Shown here: piece after piece, positions 36,459 to 45,404 of the stretch
How the letters are laid out: each line of letters begins with the position of its first letter
Position numbering within the stretch: the first letter of the stretch is position 1
NCBI GenBank assembly: GCA_963676095.1
Contig: OY781040.1
Location: forward strand, 5,952,001 to 6,016,000
From: G963676095 sp963676095
Lineage (GTDB): Bacteria > Bacteroidota > Bacteroidia > Bacteroidales > Prolixibacteraceae
Direction of reading: 5' to 3'
DNA length: 64,000 nt
Made by a program: the position numbers and the translations under genes
Notes under the pieces: generated by a model
What the model was told of the DNA's origin: nothing
What the model saw: the letters and a program-made list of their open reading frames with translations, nothing else
Databases searched by the model: none

Positions 36459-37322
36459 ATGATCTATTTTACAGAAAATGATATTGACCGTTTGATTGAG
36501 GATGATGTCCCTGCAGGAGATATGACGACTTCCCTTTTAAAGTTGCGTGGCAAACATGGACGGATATGTTTGTCGGCGAGGCAGGAGATGACGGTCTGCT
36601 GTACGGAAGAGGTTAGCCGGATGTACCATAAAGCAGGGCTTTATGTCCGCTATGCCGTTGCTTCAGGGATACGGCTTGCCGAAGGGGAGAGGATACTCGA
36701 GGCTGAAGGGGATGCCGGTGCGCTTCATCTGATCTGGAGGACCGGATCAGCGATGATCGAATTTGCCTCGGGCATAGCAAGCCGGACGAGTAGGCTGGTG
36801 ACCCTGGCAAAAACAGTTAATCCATCCATTTCCGTAGCAGGCACCCGTAAACATCCTCCATATCTTAAAAAAGTTGCCTTGAAAGGTTTACTGGCCGGAG
36901 GAGGGGTCCCTCACCGTACCGGTCTTTCTGATACGGTCTTGATCTTCAGGGAACACATGCTGTTTACCGGGGGATATGAAAATTTGAAAGAGACCATTGC
37001 AGATGTAAAAAAACAGCAGAAGGAACGGAAAGTCGTTGTTGAGGCACATACCCGGGAACAGGTTATGCAGTGTGTCCGGGCAGGAGCTGATGCCATACAA
37101 ATAGACAAGATGCCTCCGGACCTGTTTCTGGCATGCGTCCTTGCCTCCAGGGACCTGGTGCCGGACGTTTGTATTATTGCAGCTGGTGGTGTTAATGCGG
37201 ATAATGCGGCTGCCTATGCCAAAGCCGGAGCCGATGTTCTCGTTACTTCTTGGATGTATTACGCCCAGCCTGCTGATATTCATGTTGAAATTACCCCTGA
37301 TAGCAACACTTATCTGGCTTGA
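36459..37322 (+). CDS. modD: ModD, quinolinate phosphoribosyltransferase-like molybdenum protein
   Basis: The 287-aa protein has the nicotinate-nucleotide pyrophosphorylase fold (IDRLIEDDVPAGDMTTSLL, FASGIASRTSRLV, AGTRKHPPYLKKVALKGLLAGGGVPHRTGLSD given in family blocks, VVVEAHTREQ, AAGGVNADNAA). It sits at the end of the molybdate gene run, which marks the ModD subgroup rather than NadC. ModD is known from mod operons of phototrophs and others, but its reaction is unresolved. No nadA or nadB is nearby. Confidence 0.9.
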   Translation: MIYFTENDIDRLIEDDVPAGDMTTSLLKLRGKHGRICLSARQEMTVCCTEEVSRMYHKAGLYVRYAVASGIRLAEGERILEAEGDAGALHLIWRTGSAMIEFASGIASRTSRLVTLAKTVNPSISVAGTRKHPPYLKKVALKGLLAGGGVPHRTGLSDTVLIFREHMLFTGGYENLKETIADVKKQQKERKVVVEAHTREQVMQCVRAGADAIQIDKMPPDLFLACVLASRDLVPDVCIIAAGGVNADNAAAYAKAGADVLVTSWMYYAQPADIHVEITPDSNTYLA

Positions 37323-37387
37323 ATTGATAAAAAATAGCCGTTGGAGTACCTGGAGGCAGGCTAAGAAAAATTCAATATTTTTGAGAA

Positions 37388-38242
37388 ATGATTAAATCTT
37401 TGCTGATCCTTTGTTTTTTTCTTTTATCTCTGTTCACAACAGGGCAGGAACTAAAAATAAAGAACCGTGATCCAGATGCATTGACAGGTTCTGTATTTGC
37501 CGTCACAATAGCTGACAACTCGTTATCTTTCCAGGAACGGGAAAAGAAGATTTGGAAGGAAATCCGTTCCGGGAATATTCCGGGATTTTACAGAAAGCTC
37601 ATCCAAATTAAGGATACCGTGAATTTGGGAAACAAGGTATATGACGTTTCCTATTATGTTCTTCCCGATTATTTGGCTGTTGGGTCTGACAGCGATTATT
37701 TTTATTGCCCGATGAGTCCTGTTCTTGCACAGCATGTTGCCCGTTTTTTTAAATGCGCGCTCCCTACCAGGAAAATGGTCGATCAGATTTATCAGGCAGC
37801 TTTAGTAAAGATGACACCTGAACCGGTACCTCCGTCCAATGAAATGAATACCGTTCCCGTTTTTATCAGGCATAACGACCTAGTACACGCACAGAGGAAG
37901 AAAACGAAGGATCGATTTCCTCTGGGAAGTTTGGTTGCCGGGAATAAAAAGGATGTGGTGATATCGAATAAAATCTACCCTGATAATAACCACTTAAAAG
38001 TAGTCATTTATGGCTGGCATAAGCCTGATGGTAAACCAATCCAACCATTGTACGGAGGTCATACCGCTGATTGGGTGGATTACAGCCATGGAATAAGGTT
38101 GGTTCAGCGAAAAATAAATGTCAATGGACGAGGAATGAAGATCCGGAGAGTTTTAAAATCAAGGGAACTACATCTTCTTTTAAGCGATGAAGGGATCATC
38201 TCAAAGCCCAGTTATCCCCGGAAATATCCGGAGGCACCATAA
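37388..38242 (+). CDS. Secreted protein of unknown function, 284 aa
   Basis: A signal peptide (MIKSLLILCFFLLSLFTTGQ) precedes a protein I cannot assign. Notable parts: FFKCALPTRKMVDQIY, YPDNNHLKVVIYGWHKPDGKPIQPLYGGHTADW (seen as one conserved-looking block) and DYSHGIRLVQRKI with His and Asp residues that could be catalytic. It follows modD by 65 bp on the same strand and is followed by a terminator region. Confidence 0.7.
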   Translation: MIKSLLILCFFLLSLFTTGQELKIKNRDPDALTGSVFAVTIADNSLSFQEREKKIWKEIRSGNIPGFYRKLIQIKDTVNLGNKVYDVSYYVLPDYLAVGSDSDYFYCPMSPVLAQHVARFFKCALPTRKMVDQIYQAALVKMTPEPVPPSNEMNTVPVFIRHNDLVHAQRKKTKDRFPLGSLVAGNKKDVVISNKIYPDNNHLKVVIYGWHKPDGKPIQPLYGGHTADWVDYSHGIRLVQRKINVNGRGMKIRRVLKSRELHLLLSDEGIISKPSYPRKYPEAP

Positions 38243-38412
38243 TATCATATCGTATTCACAAGAGAACGATTTAATTGAATCTTTCTAACATTTTTACTGC
38301 GCATCTTCAGTTTCTACTGATTAAAAGGAGCACGGATACGAGGAGCCAGGTCGCAGAAGATCACCAATCGGAAATAAGTCTTGTTTTATTGTTCGTTTTG
38401 CTTTTGTCCGAT

Positions 38413-38446
38413 AAAAAAGCATGCCGGCCTGTTTCATCCGGCATGT
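38413..38446 (-). terminator. Intrinsic terminator for the minus-strand lipoprotein gene
   Basis: A stem of ATGCCGG / CCGGCAT, read on the minus strand, is followed by CTTTTTTAT. It lies 27 bp beyond the stop of the lipoprotein gene at 38473. Confidence 0.75.
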
Positions 38447-38472
38447 GGAATATTTATCCGAGATCTAACTAA

Positions 38473-39333
38473 TTATAAACTATCCAAATAAACTTGCCTG
38501 CGAATGATTCGTCTGCCTTGTGATATGTAAATTTTCCAGTCGCATGTACCTTCTCCGTAATCGATGGTGACATCCTCGTCATTGCCTGACCAACTTATCA
38601 CGATCACTCCTTCCAGAATATTTTCGCAGGTGCGGGCTATCTTGAAAGGTTCAGTGATCGTATAGGAATAGGAGCGTCCGGACGTGGAGGTAACATCAGC
38701 CGATCCTGAAAGCAGGAAAACATCGTCAACCAGCGTATAGGTGTTCATACCCCCGATCCATTCGCGCGTGATCGTTTTTTGCTTGTGGATCTTAATGTCG
38801 CTGGGAGTAGTCAGCGTCAGATCAATATCCTCGGTAAAGGATGGCTCTTCCTTGGTTCCTGTATTGCTGGACGATTTGGTACCTGCTACCGTAAAACCTT
38901 CCACTGCGAAATCAGTGAATGTTGCGGTATATTCAGCTCCAGGATTACGAAGGGTATCGCTGATGGTAATGACAATGGAACCCGACCGGGTCAGTCCGCT
39001 GATCCCTTCGCATCCGTCGCCAAAATCGATCGTGATGGTCTTGGGGAACGTCTCATCGTCCGGTGCTACAGTAACCGTGGCGCACCCTGATTCCGTGGCG
39101 GTAACTCTGGTTCCCGTTTCTCCCTGTTCTTCGGAATAAGCGATCGCTTCATCAATGCTGGCAGCGATCTCTTCATCTATCACTTCCGTGTTGGTGTTTT
39201 CCTGGACTACATCAACCGTTTCGCTACTTAATTCTTCTTCTGAAGAACTGTTATTATCCTTGCTACATGAGGGGAATGTCACTATTCCTGAAAGAGCAAG
39301 AATTCCGATCAATAAATAATTTTTTGTCCTCAT
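38473..39333 (-). CDS. Putative lipoprotein, 286 aa
   Basis: The protein has a lipoprotein signal (GIVTFPSCSKDNNSSS, lipobox Cys at 23) and an acidic serine-rich linker (EEELSSETVDVV). The body is beta-rich, with TITIDFGDGCEG, GSIVITISDT and WSGNDEDVTIDYGEGTCDW. The family is unknown to me, but similar lipoproteins are common in Bacteroidota. It would be tethered to the outer membrane. It heads the terminal part of a minus-strand run (41709 to 38473) of envelope genes. Confidence 0.75.
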   Translation of the reverse strand: MRTKNYLLIGILALSGIVTFPSCSKDNNSSSEEELSSETVDVVQENTNTEVIDEEIAASIDEAIAYSEEQGETGTRVTATESGCATVTVAPDDETFPKTITIDFGDGCEGISGLTRSGSIVITISDTLRNPGAEYTATFTDFAVEGFTVAGTKSSSNTGTKEEPSFTEDIDLTLTTPSDIKIHKQKTITREWIGGMNTYTLVDDVFLLSGSADVTSTSGRSYSYTITEPFKIARTCENILEGVIVISWSGNDEDVTIDYGEGTCDWKIYISQGRRIIRRQVYLDSL

Positions 39334-39348
39334 AGTTATTAAAATAAA

Positions 39349-39624
39349 TTAGTTTGAAGAATTAGCCATATCATTTTCTTTTAAACAGACCTGAATGTTT
39401 TCCATCCGTCCAATCCATTTTGTGCGGATCACTTCCGCATCTTTTGTTTGTTCGGGCGTAAGCAAGGTGATGAGCTCATCCGTATGCTTCGTATTCAGTT
39501 CAATTAATTCATCCCTGGTTTTGGGACTGATCTCATCGCGTTCCACTATATAGAGGTGCATCATTTTTGCATATTCCAGGTTAATTTTATAAACTTCCTT
39601 TGCCTGTGTCTTATCTAATGGAGC
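39349..39624 (-). pseudogene. Truncated small periplasmic-type protein
   Basis: The frame from ATG 39564 gives 71 aa (MMHLYIVERDEI). The same frame is open further upstream to 39624 and reads APLDKTQAKEVYKINLEYAKMM, broken there by a TAG. The extended sequence resembles small helical periplasmic proteins of Bacteroidota (LDKTQA..VYKINLEYA, LLTPEQ). It lacks a start codon with signal peptide in this frame. An ATG at 39635 lies one base out of frame. I read it as a 5'-truncated or frameshifted gene. Confidence 0.45.
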
Positions 39625-39698
39625 CTATCTTTCATGATGACAGTAATTTAATTAATTAGTTGCTGATCCTGATTGCGTTTAGCACCGAAGAAAAAGCC

Positions 39699-40412
39699 TT
39701 ATCTGAAAAGGTAAGGGCCTTTAGTAAATGCAAATTGCGGGAAAGGGGATATATCTCGCCTAAAAAAACCTGTAAATGAAAGCGTGATCATATTATTCTG
39801 AACACCTTCCAGATACGGGTAAGCCTCTACATTATCAACCACATCGATGAAGCCATGAGAATACTTGATCGACATTTTGCTGAAGGGAAAATTAAAGCCA
39901 ATTCCTCCAACGAGGCCGCAGTCATACTTCTCAAAGTCACCGTAGTTCAATTCTCCGTATCCATAAGCGTAATTGGTCTCTACATTGAAGGTGGCATCGA
40001 TCAGATAGGAGCCATAACCCCCGATGATAAAATCGACAATATTTTTGGTATGGATATTCAACAGCAGGGGGACCTCCAGGTAATGAAGCCGGTAGTTGAT
40101 TGATTCGTGATTGTATGCCGAATAAGCATAGTCCACTTCTCCCCCTTTTTTGGAATAAAGCAACTGGGGCTCAAAGGATGCTCTCTTTCTTAAAGGTATG
40201 CTGTACGCAAATCCGGCATGGAAACCGAACTGAAAACCGGGATCACCAACGTCTGCATTGTGAAAGCTGCTTGCCTGGATCCCTCCGATAATGCCAAAAT
40301 GAGGTTCATGAATACTATAAACAGGGACTGAATAAGAACTTCTTTTTAAAACCTGTGCTTTCAACCCGGCAAAGGGGATGAGTAAAAAAGCACATATCAA
40401 CAATTTTTTCAT
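39699..40412 (-). CDS. Outer-membrane beta-barrel protein (PorT-like family)
   Basis: The 237-aa protein has a signal peptide (MKKLLICAFLLIPFAGLKAQ) and alternating barrel strands (HFGIIGGIQASSF, FQFGFHAGFAYSIPL, FEPQLLYSKKG, LEVPLLLNIH, CGLVGGIGFNFPFSKMSIKYSHG). This is the pattern of the PorT/OMP_b-brl_2 family in Bacteroidota. The role is unknown. It lies in the minus-strand run of envelope genes, 23 bp after the lipoprotein at 40436. Confidence 0.8.
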   Translation of the reverse strand: MKKLLICAFLLIPFAGLKAQVLKRSSYSVPVYSIHEPHFGIIGGIQASSFHNADVGDPGFQFGFHAGFAYSIPLRKRASFEPQLLYSKKGGEVDYAYSAYNHESINYRLHYLEVPLLLNIHTKNIVDFIIGGYGSYLIDATFNVETNYAYGYGELNYGDFEKYDCGLVGGIGFNFPFSKMSIKYSHGFIDVVDNVEAYPYLEGVQNNMITLSFTGFFRRDISPFPQFAFTKGPYLFR

Positions 40413-40435
40413 GACGTATATGAAATTAAAGAGGT

Positions 40436-41176
40436 TTAATTATCGTTTATGCTAATATTATTCAAATCAACCATATATTCGCTTCCGTCGTCAAAGACTA
40501 CTTTCGCCTCATCTTCGTTCAGAAATTCAACAGTTCCCTGGTAAGTATAGTCTACATTGGTAGCTCCATAGCTTTGTACCAGGGTAAAGGTGACCGTACC
40601 GGAATAGATTTTATGAGATTGTTTGGATACATGAGCATCCGCGATCTGGCTGTCGAAAGTAAACTGATAATCATCATCATAATAGATCGCATCCCATGCC
40701 CCGATCCTTTTGTAGGCGCCGTTGTATATCTCGTCGCTGCTTTCGTCCTCCAGTCCGGTAACGGTGAAGTTCACCGAAAGGGAATGATCATAGGAAGCCC
40801 GAACAGTTTTCAGTGTTTCTTCTGCTGTCAGATCATAGTCCACAGACGGATTATCGCACGAGAGCATGTATTCTTCATTATAGACATATTCGTAGCTGAT
40901 GTATCCCGGAGCGGTCTCATTATAGATTGTATCTTTATTTTGATGCAACTGGTCACATGTACTGATGTCCTGGATCTCATTGCTGGCCTGGTTCATGTTG
41001 GCAACCAGCCCGTAGGAACTGTATGCCAGGGAAACGGCGATTGCTTCCTGTGCATCTTCATAGGCATATACCGGATCAATATAGATCACCTCTCCGTGGT
41101 CGTCGCAGCCCTGCATTACGGGAACTAATCCCATCGCAGCTATGCTTATCAGGAGTTTAGTCTTCATTTTATTCAT
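40436..41176 (-). CDS. Putative lipoprotein, 246 aa
   Basis: The signal has a lipobox (GLVPVMQGCDDHG). The body is acidic and rich in Tyr and Asp (VIYIDPVYAYEDAQEAI, YISYEYVYNEEYM, DDDYQFTF), with C-terminal beta strands. I do not recognise the family. It is 11 bp downstream of the DUF6515 gene and upstream of the barrel gene, so an envelope operon is likely. Confidence 0.75.
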   Translation of the reverse strand: MNKMKTKLLISIAAMGLVPVMQGCDDHGEVIYIDPVYAYEDAQEAIAVSLAYSSYGLVANMNQASNEIQDISTCDQLHQNKDTIYNETAPGYISYEYVYNEEYMLSCDNPSVDYDLTAEETLKTVRASYDHSLSVNFTVTGLEDESSDEIYNGAYKRIGAWDAIYYDDDYQFTFDSQIADAHVSKQSHKIYSGTVTFTLVQSYGATNVDYTYQGTVEFLNEDEAKVVFDDGSEYMVDLNNISINDN

Positions 41177-41187
41177 TTTTATGATTA

Positions 41188-41709
41188 TTATCTTTTCTCA
41201 TTATCATCCGGATTGGTATAACCGGTAACTTCATATTTGACAACATTTTCAATGATCACTTCCTTGTATACCACGTGTTCGTATTCAAAATAAGTTTTTC
41301 CGTCTACCTGAAACGTTTGGGCACCGTCGGGAAGTGACGGGACAATAGTACCCACAGGAGGCATCACTGATTTATAGCTATCCTTACCCCCTCCGGGTTG
41401 ATCTTTTTTCACATAATAAACCCCGTCGGCATAATAATAAGAAACACCTCCAACATACGTCACCGTGTAATAGGTTGGTAATGCTGTAATGACAACTCCT
41501 CGGTATACCGGGGGAACCACAACGACACGTGGTGCAACAATTACCCTTCTTACCGGTACATAAACCGGTGCAACAGACCGCCGCACAGCGGTAACCCCTC
41601 CCGGTCTCCAAACAACAACCTGTGCCTGCACTTCACTCAGTGCTCCTGCCATGACAATCGGTAGGAGCAACAGGATTTTTTGATAGCTAATAATTTTTTT
41701 CATGGTCAT
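41188..41709 (-). CDS. DUF6515-like exported protein, 173 aa
   Basis: A signal peptide ends EVQAQ. An Arg/Val/Pro-rich low-complexity stretch follows (VYVPVRRVIVAPRVVVVPP), then a Tyr-rich core (YYTVTYVGGVSYYYADGVYYV) and VMPPVGTIVPSLPDGA. The last two match the DUF6515 family, which has no known function. It is the first gene of the minus-strand envelope run. Confidence 0.75.
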   Translation of the reverse strand: MTMKKIISYQKILLLLPIVMAGALSEVQAQVVVWRPGGVTAVRRSVAPVYVPVRRVIVAPRVVVVPPVYRGVVITALPTYYTVTYVGGVSYYYADGVYYVKKDQPGGGKDSYKSVMPPVGTIVPSLPDGAQTFQVDGKTYFEYEHVVYKEVIIENVVKYEVTGYTNPDDNEKR

Positions 41710-42385
41710 TCTGTTTTTGCTTTTATTTTAATGGATACCTAAATGATCGTTTCCATTTCATTAGTCGTCTCATATTTGACAAATGTTTTTTTAGACTCAA
41801 CAGTGTCCAGACAAGTCTGGCATTGTTTTCGCTCATCAAACATTCTCCTGTTCAACAAGCCTCAAACGCTGTTTGACCTTTTTATCACTTAGTCGAAACA
41901 TTTATTTCTTTTTAAATTTTGGGTCAAACTTAAGTCTATCTATCCCCGGAGCTGAAAAGTTTTCATCAAACCATAAAACCAATGATACCAACGGCATTTC
42001 CGCTCAACATATTTATTTCGTCTACACTGAAAGTAGCTGCAACGAGAGATCGAATTAATAACCTTCTTTGTATTTTTTTATAGCTAAAATCAATTACTAT
42101 TGTCAATATCAGATATCCAACAGGGGAAGTCAAAAAACGGGTATCTTCAATTCAAAAAGGAAGACTGTTATGGAACGGATCGTGTCGGAAGTAAATGAAC
42201 AAACTGCAAAAGCCTGACGAAATAATTCAGAAAAACTTCGTTCGCACATTGATAAAGGAATTGAACAAATTCTTAGAGAAACATTGTGAAAGTTCAAAGA
42301 GGCAAACTTTGAACTGATGTTAGACTTCTTTCTGAACCGATTTCTCTTAAAGCAAGGGTTACACCGAAAATACGTTCCGGACTTT
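41710..42385. other. Gene-free region with decayed-looking sequence
   Basis: About 675 bp between two minus-strand genes. It has a small hairpin (CCAGACAAGTCTGG near 41816) and a distant inverted pair GTTTGACC (41871) / GGTCAAAC (41922). From 42168 a short plus-strand frame MERIVSEVNEQ runs into stop codons and could be resumed in other frames, so it may be a decayed gene. No family could be recognised, and the seven-word repeat is absent. Confidence 0.5.
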
Positions 42386-43285
42386 TTAGAAAGCCTCCGA
42401 AGTCTTGCTTCCTGCGAATCTGTAGGTAAGTGAAATATTCAGAAAGAAGCCGTTTTCGGAATACTTATAGGCAGGCATCAATCCGGTATTGGTCAATTTT
42501 GCTCCAAACTGCCATCTGGCCTCATCCAGGTTCTGGTAAGCCTCCAAATCACATTTTAGATTGTATCCGATCTGTAGCTTAAACCACCAGTTTTTGGACA
42601 TCATCCGGTCGGCAAACAGCCCCAGGTTTCTTTCATGCAGCCAGATATAATCATAATCTGGGCTTCGGGAAATACCTGAAACATACTGGATGGCAGAGAA
42701 AAAGAATCCCGTAACCAGGCTTGGTTCCGCTTGGTAGGAGAGCTGGATTCGAAATGGTATGTTACCTAAAAAAGTAAGCCTGTCAGAAACGATCCACTTA
42801 AATCCGACTGTCGGAATGATGATGTTATTTGAAAACCGGTAAGCGTAAAACATTCCCAAAGAAAAACTTGTACGGGCGTTCATCAGATGCGTGAAACTTA
42901 TTCCGGATGCCCACATCAAATCATCAGTTGATAGCGGATCAAAATCAGAAGATAATGCCGGATCAAAAAGAAAAATAAAGTTCCAACGGTCATTCATTTG
43001 ATGACGCCAGCCCATTCTCAAATCTACCTGGTGAAAAAGGTTTGATCCAAAGGGAAATGCATCGGATAAGCTAAGATAACTGTACTGTGGCGAAACAGCA
43101 AGCCTATCTTTTCCGGATACTAATACCGGCAAAGCAACTGATACCCGTCCTTTTTGTTCGATTTGCGAATCGTTTGTCCGGAACGGTTCAATTTCAATTC
43201 CAACGGGTGAAAAGGTTTGTGCCCACCCACCGGATGTCCAAAGAAGGAGAAACCATATTAAAATCGATTTGTACATCATTTTCAT
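42386..43285 (-). CDS. DUF6268-like outer-membrane protein
   Basis: The 299-aa protein has a signal peptide (LLLWTSGGWAQ) and a barrel-type pattern of alternating aromatic strands (AVSPQYSYLSL, HQVDLRMGWRHQMND, FIFLFDPALSSDFD, FFLNISLTYRF) consistent with DUF6268. The function is unknown. It lies 56 bp after the exporter ATPase in the same direction and may belong to that transcript. Confidence 0.7.
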   Translation of the reverse strand: MKMMYKSILIWFLLLWTSGGWAQTFSPVGIEIEPFRTNDSQIEQKGRVSVALPVLVSGKDRLAVSPQYSYLSLSDAFPFGSNLFHQVDLRMGWRHQMNDRWNFIFLFDPALSSDFDPLSTDDLMWASGISFTHLMNARTSFSLGMFYAYRFSNNIIIPTVGFKWIVSDRLTFLGNIPFRIQLSYQAEPSLVTGFFFSAIQYVSGISRSPDYDYIWLHERNLGLFADRMMSKNWWFKLQIGYNLKCDLEAYQNLDEARWQFGAKLTNTGLMPAYKYSENGFFLNISLTYRFAGSKTSEAF

Positions 43286-43341
43286 GAGTCTTAATTATGG
43301 ATTAGAACTTAGCTTGGATGGCATGAGTAAACAAAAATCAA

Positions 43342-44031
43342 CTAGTTCAGGATCCTTCCGTCTGTCATCTCGATTGTCCGGTCTGTATTGGCCGCAAAAT
43401 CGTTGTCATGGGTTACGCAAATAATGGTCTGTCCGAATTCCCGGGCCAGGTTATGAAAGATATCCTGAACAGCACTTGAGTTTTTACTGTCAAGGTTACC
43501 GGTAGGTTCATCCGCCATAATGACAGATGGGCTATTAATCAGGGCCCGGGCAATAGCAACACGTTGCTGCTGGCCTCCGGATAGTTTGTTTGCCTTTTTC
43601 AGTGCCTGCTCCGAGAGATCGAGCAGATTCAGGCTGTCATAAGCCTTTTGTTCGATTTCTTCAGCAGATAGCTTTCCAAGCTTCAGGGCCGGGAGCATGA
43701 CATTTTGCAGGACAGAGAATTCCGGCAGCAGGTAGTGGAACTGAAAGACGAAACCGATGTGTTCGTTTCTGAAGGCAGCCAGTTGGTTCTGCTTTTTTCC
43801 GGTAAGCAGTTCTCCGTTTATTACAAGACTGCCCTCATAATCCGTATCCATTGTTGAAAGGACATAAAGCAGAGTTGATTTACCTGAACCGGATTTGCCG
43901 ATAATCGACAAAAATTCGCCTTTCGATACGTCGAAAGAGACCCCTTTAATTACCTGGAATGTTTGTGGATCATAAAAATATTTAATGAGGTTCCTGATGC
44001 TCAGAGCTGTTGTTTTATCTTTGTTTTCCAT
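43342..44031 (-). CDS. ABC exporter ATP-binding protein (MacB/LolD-type)
   Basis: The 229-aa ATPase has Walker A GKSGSGKSTLLYVL, Q-loop FVFQFHYLLPEFSVLQNV, signature LSGGQQQRVAIARAL, Walker B VIMADEPTGNLD and H-loop VTHD. The tight SGGQQQRVAIARAL and PEFSVLQNV patterns belong to the MacB/LolD/FtsE group. It partners the permease 5 bp upstream and belongs to the adaptor-TolC set. Confidence 0.93.
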   Translation of the reverse strand: MENKDKTTALSIRNLIKYFYDPQTFQVIKGVSFDVSKGEFLSIIGKSGSGKSTLLYVLSTMDTDYEGSLVINGELLTGKKQNQLAAFRNEHIGFVFQFHYLLPEFSVLQNVMLPALKLGKLSAEEIEQKAYDSLNLLDLSEQALKKANKLSGGQQQRVAIARALINSPSVIMADEPTGNLDSKNSSAVQDIFHNLAREFGQTIICVTHDNDFAANTDRTIEMTDGRILN

Positions 44032-44036
44032 TGTTT

Positions 44037-45299
44037 TTATCCTCTTATGATGATTACAGGGTCGATACGAGAAGCTTTGCGGGAAGGAATATAACCGGCG
44101 ATTATTGTTGTGCAGACCCCAAAAACGAGAGCCAGGACAAAGTCTGTGGCCCTGTATGTGATGGGCAAGGTGGTTAACCCGGCGATACGAAACGGGACAT
44201 GGTGTATCAATGCCGAGATGCCATATCCTAAAGAAACCCCGGTTATTCCTCCGATTACCCCTATGATCAAAGCCTGTGTAAGAAATATGTTTTTCACGTC
44301 ATTTCCGGAAAATCCCATGGCTTTCAGGATTGCAATTTCCCTGATTTTTTCGTTGATCGTCATATTCATAATATTGTAAATGCCAAAACCTGCCACCAGC
44401 AAAATGGTAAGGGAAACGGCCATGGCTATGATGTTCCTTAACTGTGAGGCCGCCACCAACTGCTGATTAGCCGTTTGCCAGGATTCGATCTGGTAAGGTA
44501 TTGCAGACTGGATTGACCGGATAAAGGTTGCTGTCTTATCCCGGTCTTTCAGGTTGATCTGGATATCAGTTGAGTAATCGAAATTTTCGCCTTCCAGCTG
44601 CCGGGCCGAGGCGATGTTTATGTAAGCTTTTGATTTGTCTATATCCTTGATCGAGGTTTCCATAATACCGACTATCGTAAAGTTACGGGAAGTCCCGTCT
44701 GAAGTTAAAACGTTGACATTATCGTTGACATTGATGCTCAGGTTTTCGGCGAGTACTTTTCCAAGGACTATCCCTGATTTTTGAAAGCTCAGGTCTTTCC
44801 ACCGGCCTGAAACTATCTTATCGCCTATGCTGAAAAGCCTGTTTTCGCCGTCACTATCAACCCCTGAAATGTTCCCGTTTATTTTTTTTGAACCGTTCCT
44901 GAAAAAAACGCTGAAATTCAGTTGTGGCGCGATCCCTGTAATTTCAGAACGATTTTCCAGCATGCGTATGATTTCCGAGGTATTTTTAATGCCTTCCGTA
45001 TATTGGATCGTTTTTTTATTCCGGACATTGAGCAGGTCATCCGCTGAACTTAGGGCCGAAACTGCCGGATTGTAAGGGTTTGTATTGTCATCATTGAATA
45101 TCCGGACATGTCCCAGCGTGCTGAAAGCCAGACTGTCCTGGGCGGAGTTGACCCCGTTCATAAAACTGTTCATAAAAATGTACATGGAGACCCCAAAGGT
45201 TACCCCCAGAACAGCTACCACTGTCTGCCAGATTTTTGCCGTCAAATGGACCGACGCAATCTGCCTGTTTACCGGCGCATTTTTATTGCTTTGTTTCAT
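44037..45299 (-). CDS. ABC exporter permease (MacB/FtsX-type)
   Basis: The 420-aa protein has an N-terminal helix (about 20-45), a periplasmic MacB_PCD domain of about 230 residues (GKVLAENLSINVNDNVNV, GTSRNFTIVGI), and three C-terminal helices of the FtsX domain (IIAMAVSLTILLVAGFGIYN, EIAILKAMGFSGNDV, GISALIH). The ATPase is separate, as in LolC/HlyD-style systems. It works with the adaptor and TolC proteins encoded just upstream. Confidence 0.93.
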   Translation of the reverse strand: MKQSNKNAPVNRQIASVHLTAKIWQTVVAVLGVTFGVSMYIFMNSFMNGVNSAQDSLAFSTLGHVRIFNDDNTNPYNPAVSALSSADDLLNVRNKKTIQYTEGIKNTSEIIRMLENRSEITGIAPQLNFSVFFRNGSKKINGNISGVDSDGENRLFSIGDKIVSGRWKDLSFQKSGIVLGKVLAENLSINVNDNVNVLTSDGTSRNFTIVGIMETSIKDIDKSKAYINIASARQLEGENFDYSTDIQINLKDRDKTATFIRSIQSAIPYQIESWQTANQQLVAASQLRNIIAMAVSLTILLVAGFGIYNIMNMTINEKIREIAILKAMGFSGNDVKNIFLTQALIIGVIGGITGVSLGYGISALIHHVPFRIAGLTTLPITYRATDFVLALVFGVCTTIIAGYIPSRKASRIDPVIIIRG

Positions 45300-45349
45300 A
45301 TTCTGATAATTCTTTTAATGGTCGTATTTATTTTATCGCCTTTATGGCT

Positions 45350-45404
45350 TTGTTGTTTCCTTTTGCCACTCTCTCATTCAGTAATTCAATCATTCTCTCA
45401 TTTT
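45350..45404 (-). repeat. Modular intergenic repeat block D (short)
   Basis: On the minus strand, directly at the adaptor stop codon, the sequence reads GAAAAATGAGAGAATGATTG and GAATTACTGAATGAGAGAGTG. These are the GAATGAGAG/GAATTAGTGAATG words of the larger blocks, again 3' of a stop and in gene direction. Confidence 0.6.

Noticed and set aside
40574..41128. 184-aa plus-strand frame opposite the lipoprotein gene
   Set aside because: It is on the complementary strand of a credible lipoprotein gene and rich in hydrophobic runs with no start context. Shadow frame.
42168..42290. Degenerate transposase remnant in the 41.7-42.4 kb gap
   Set aside because: The short broken peptides (MERIVSEVNEQ, then SEKLRSHIDKGIEQIL) do not match any transposase motif well enough to name it.
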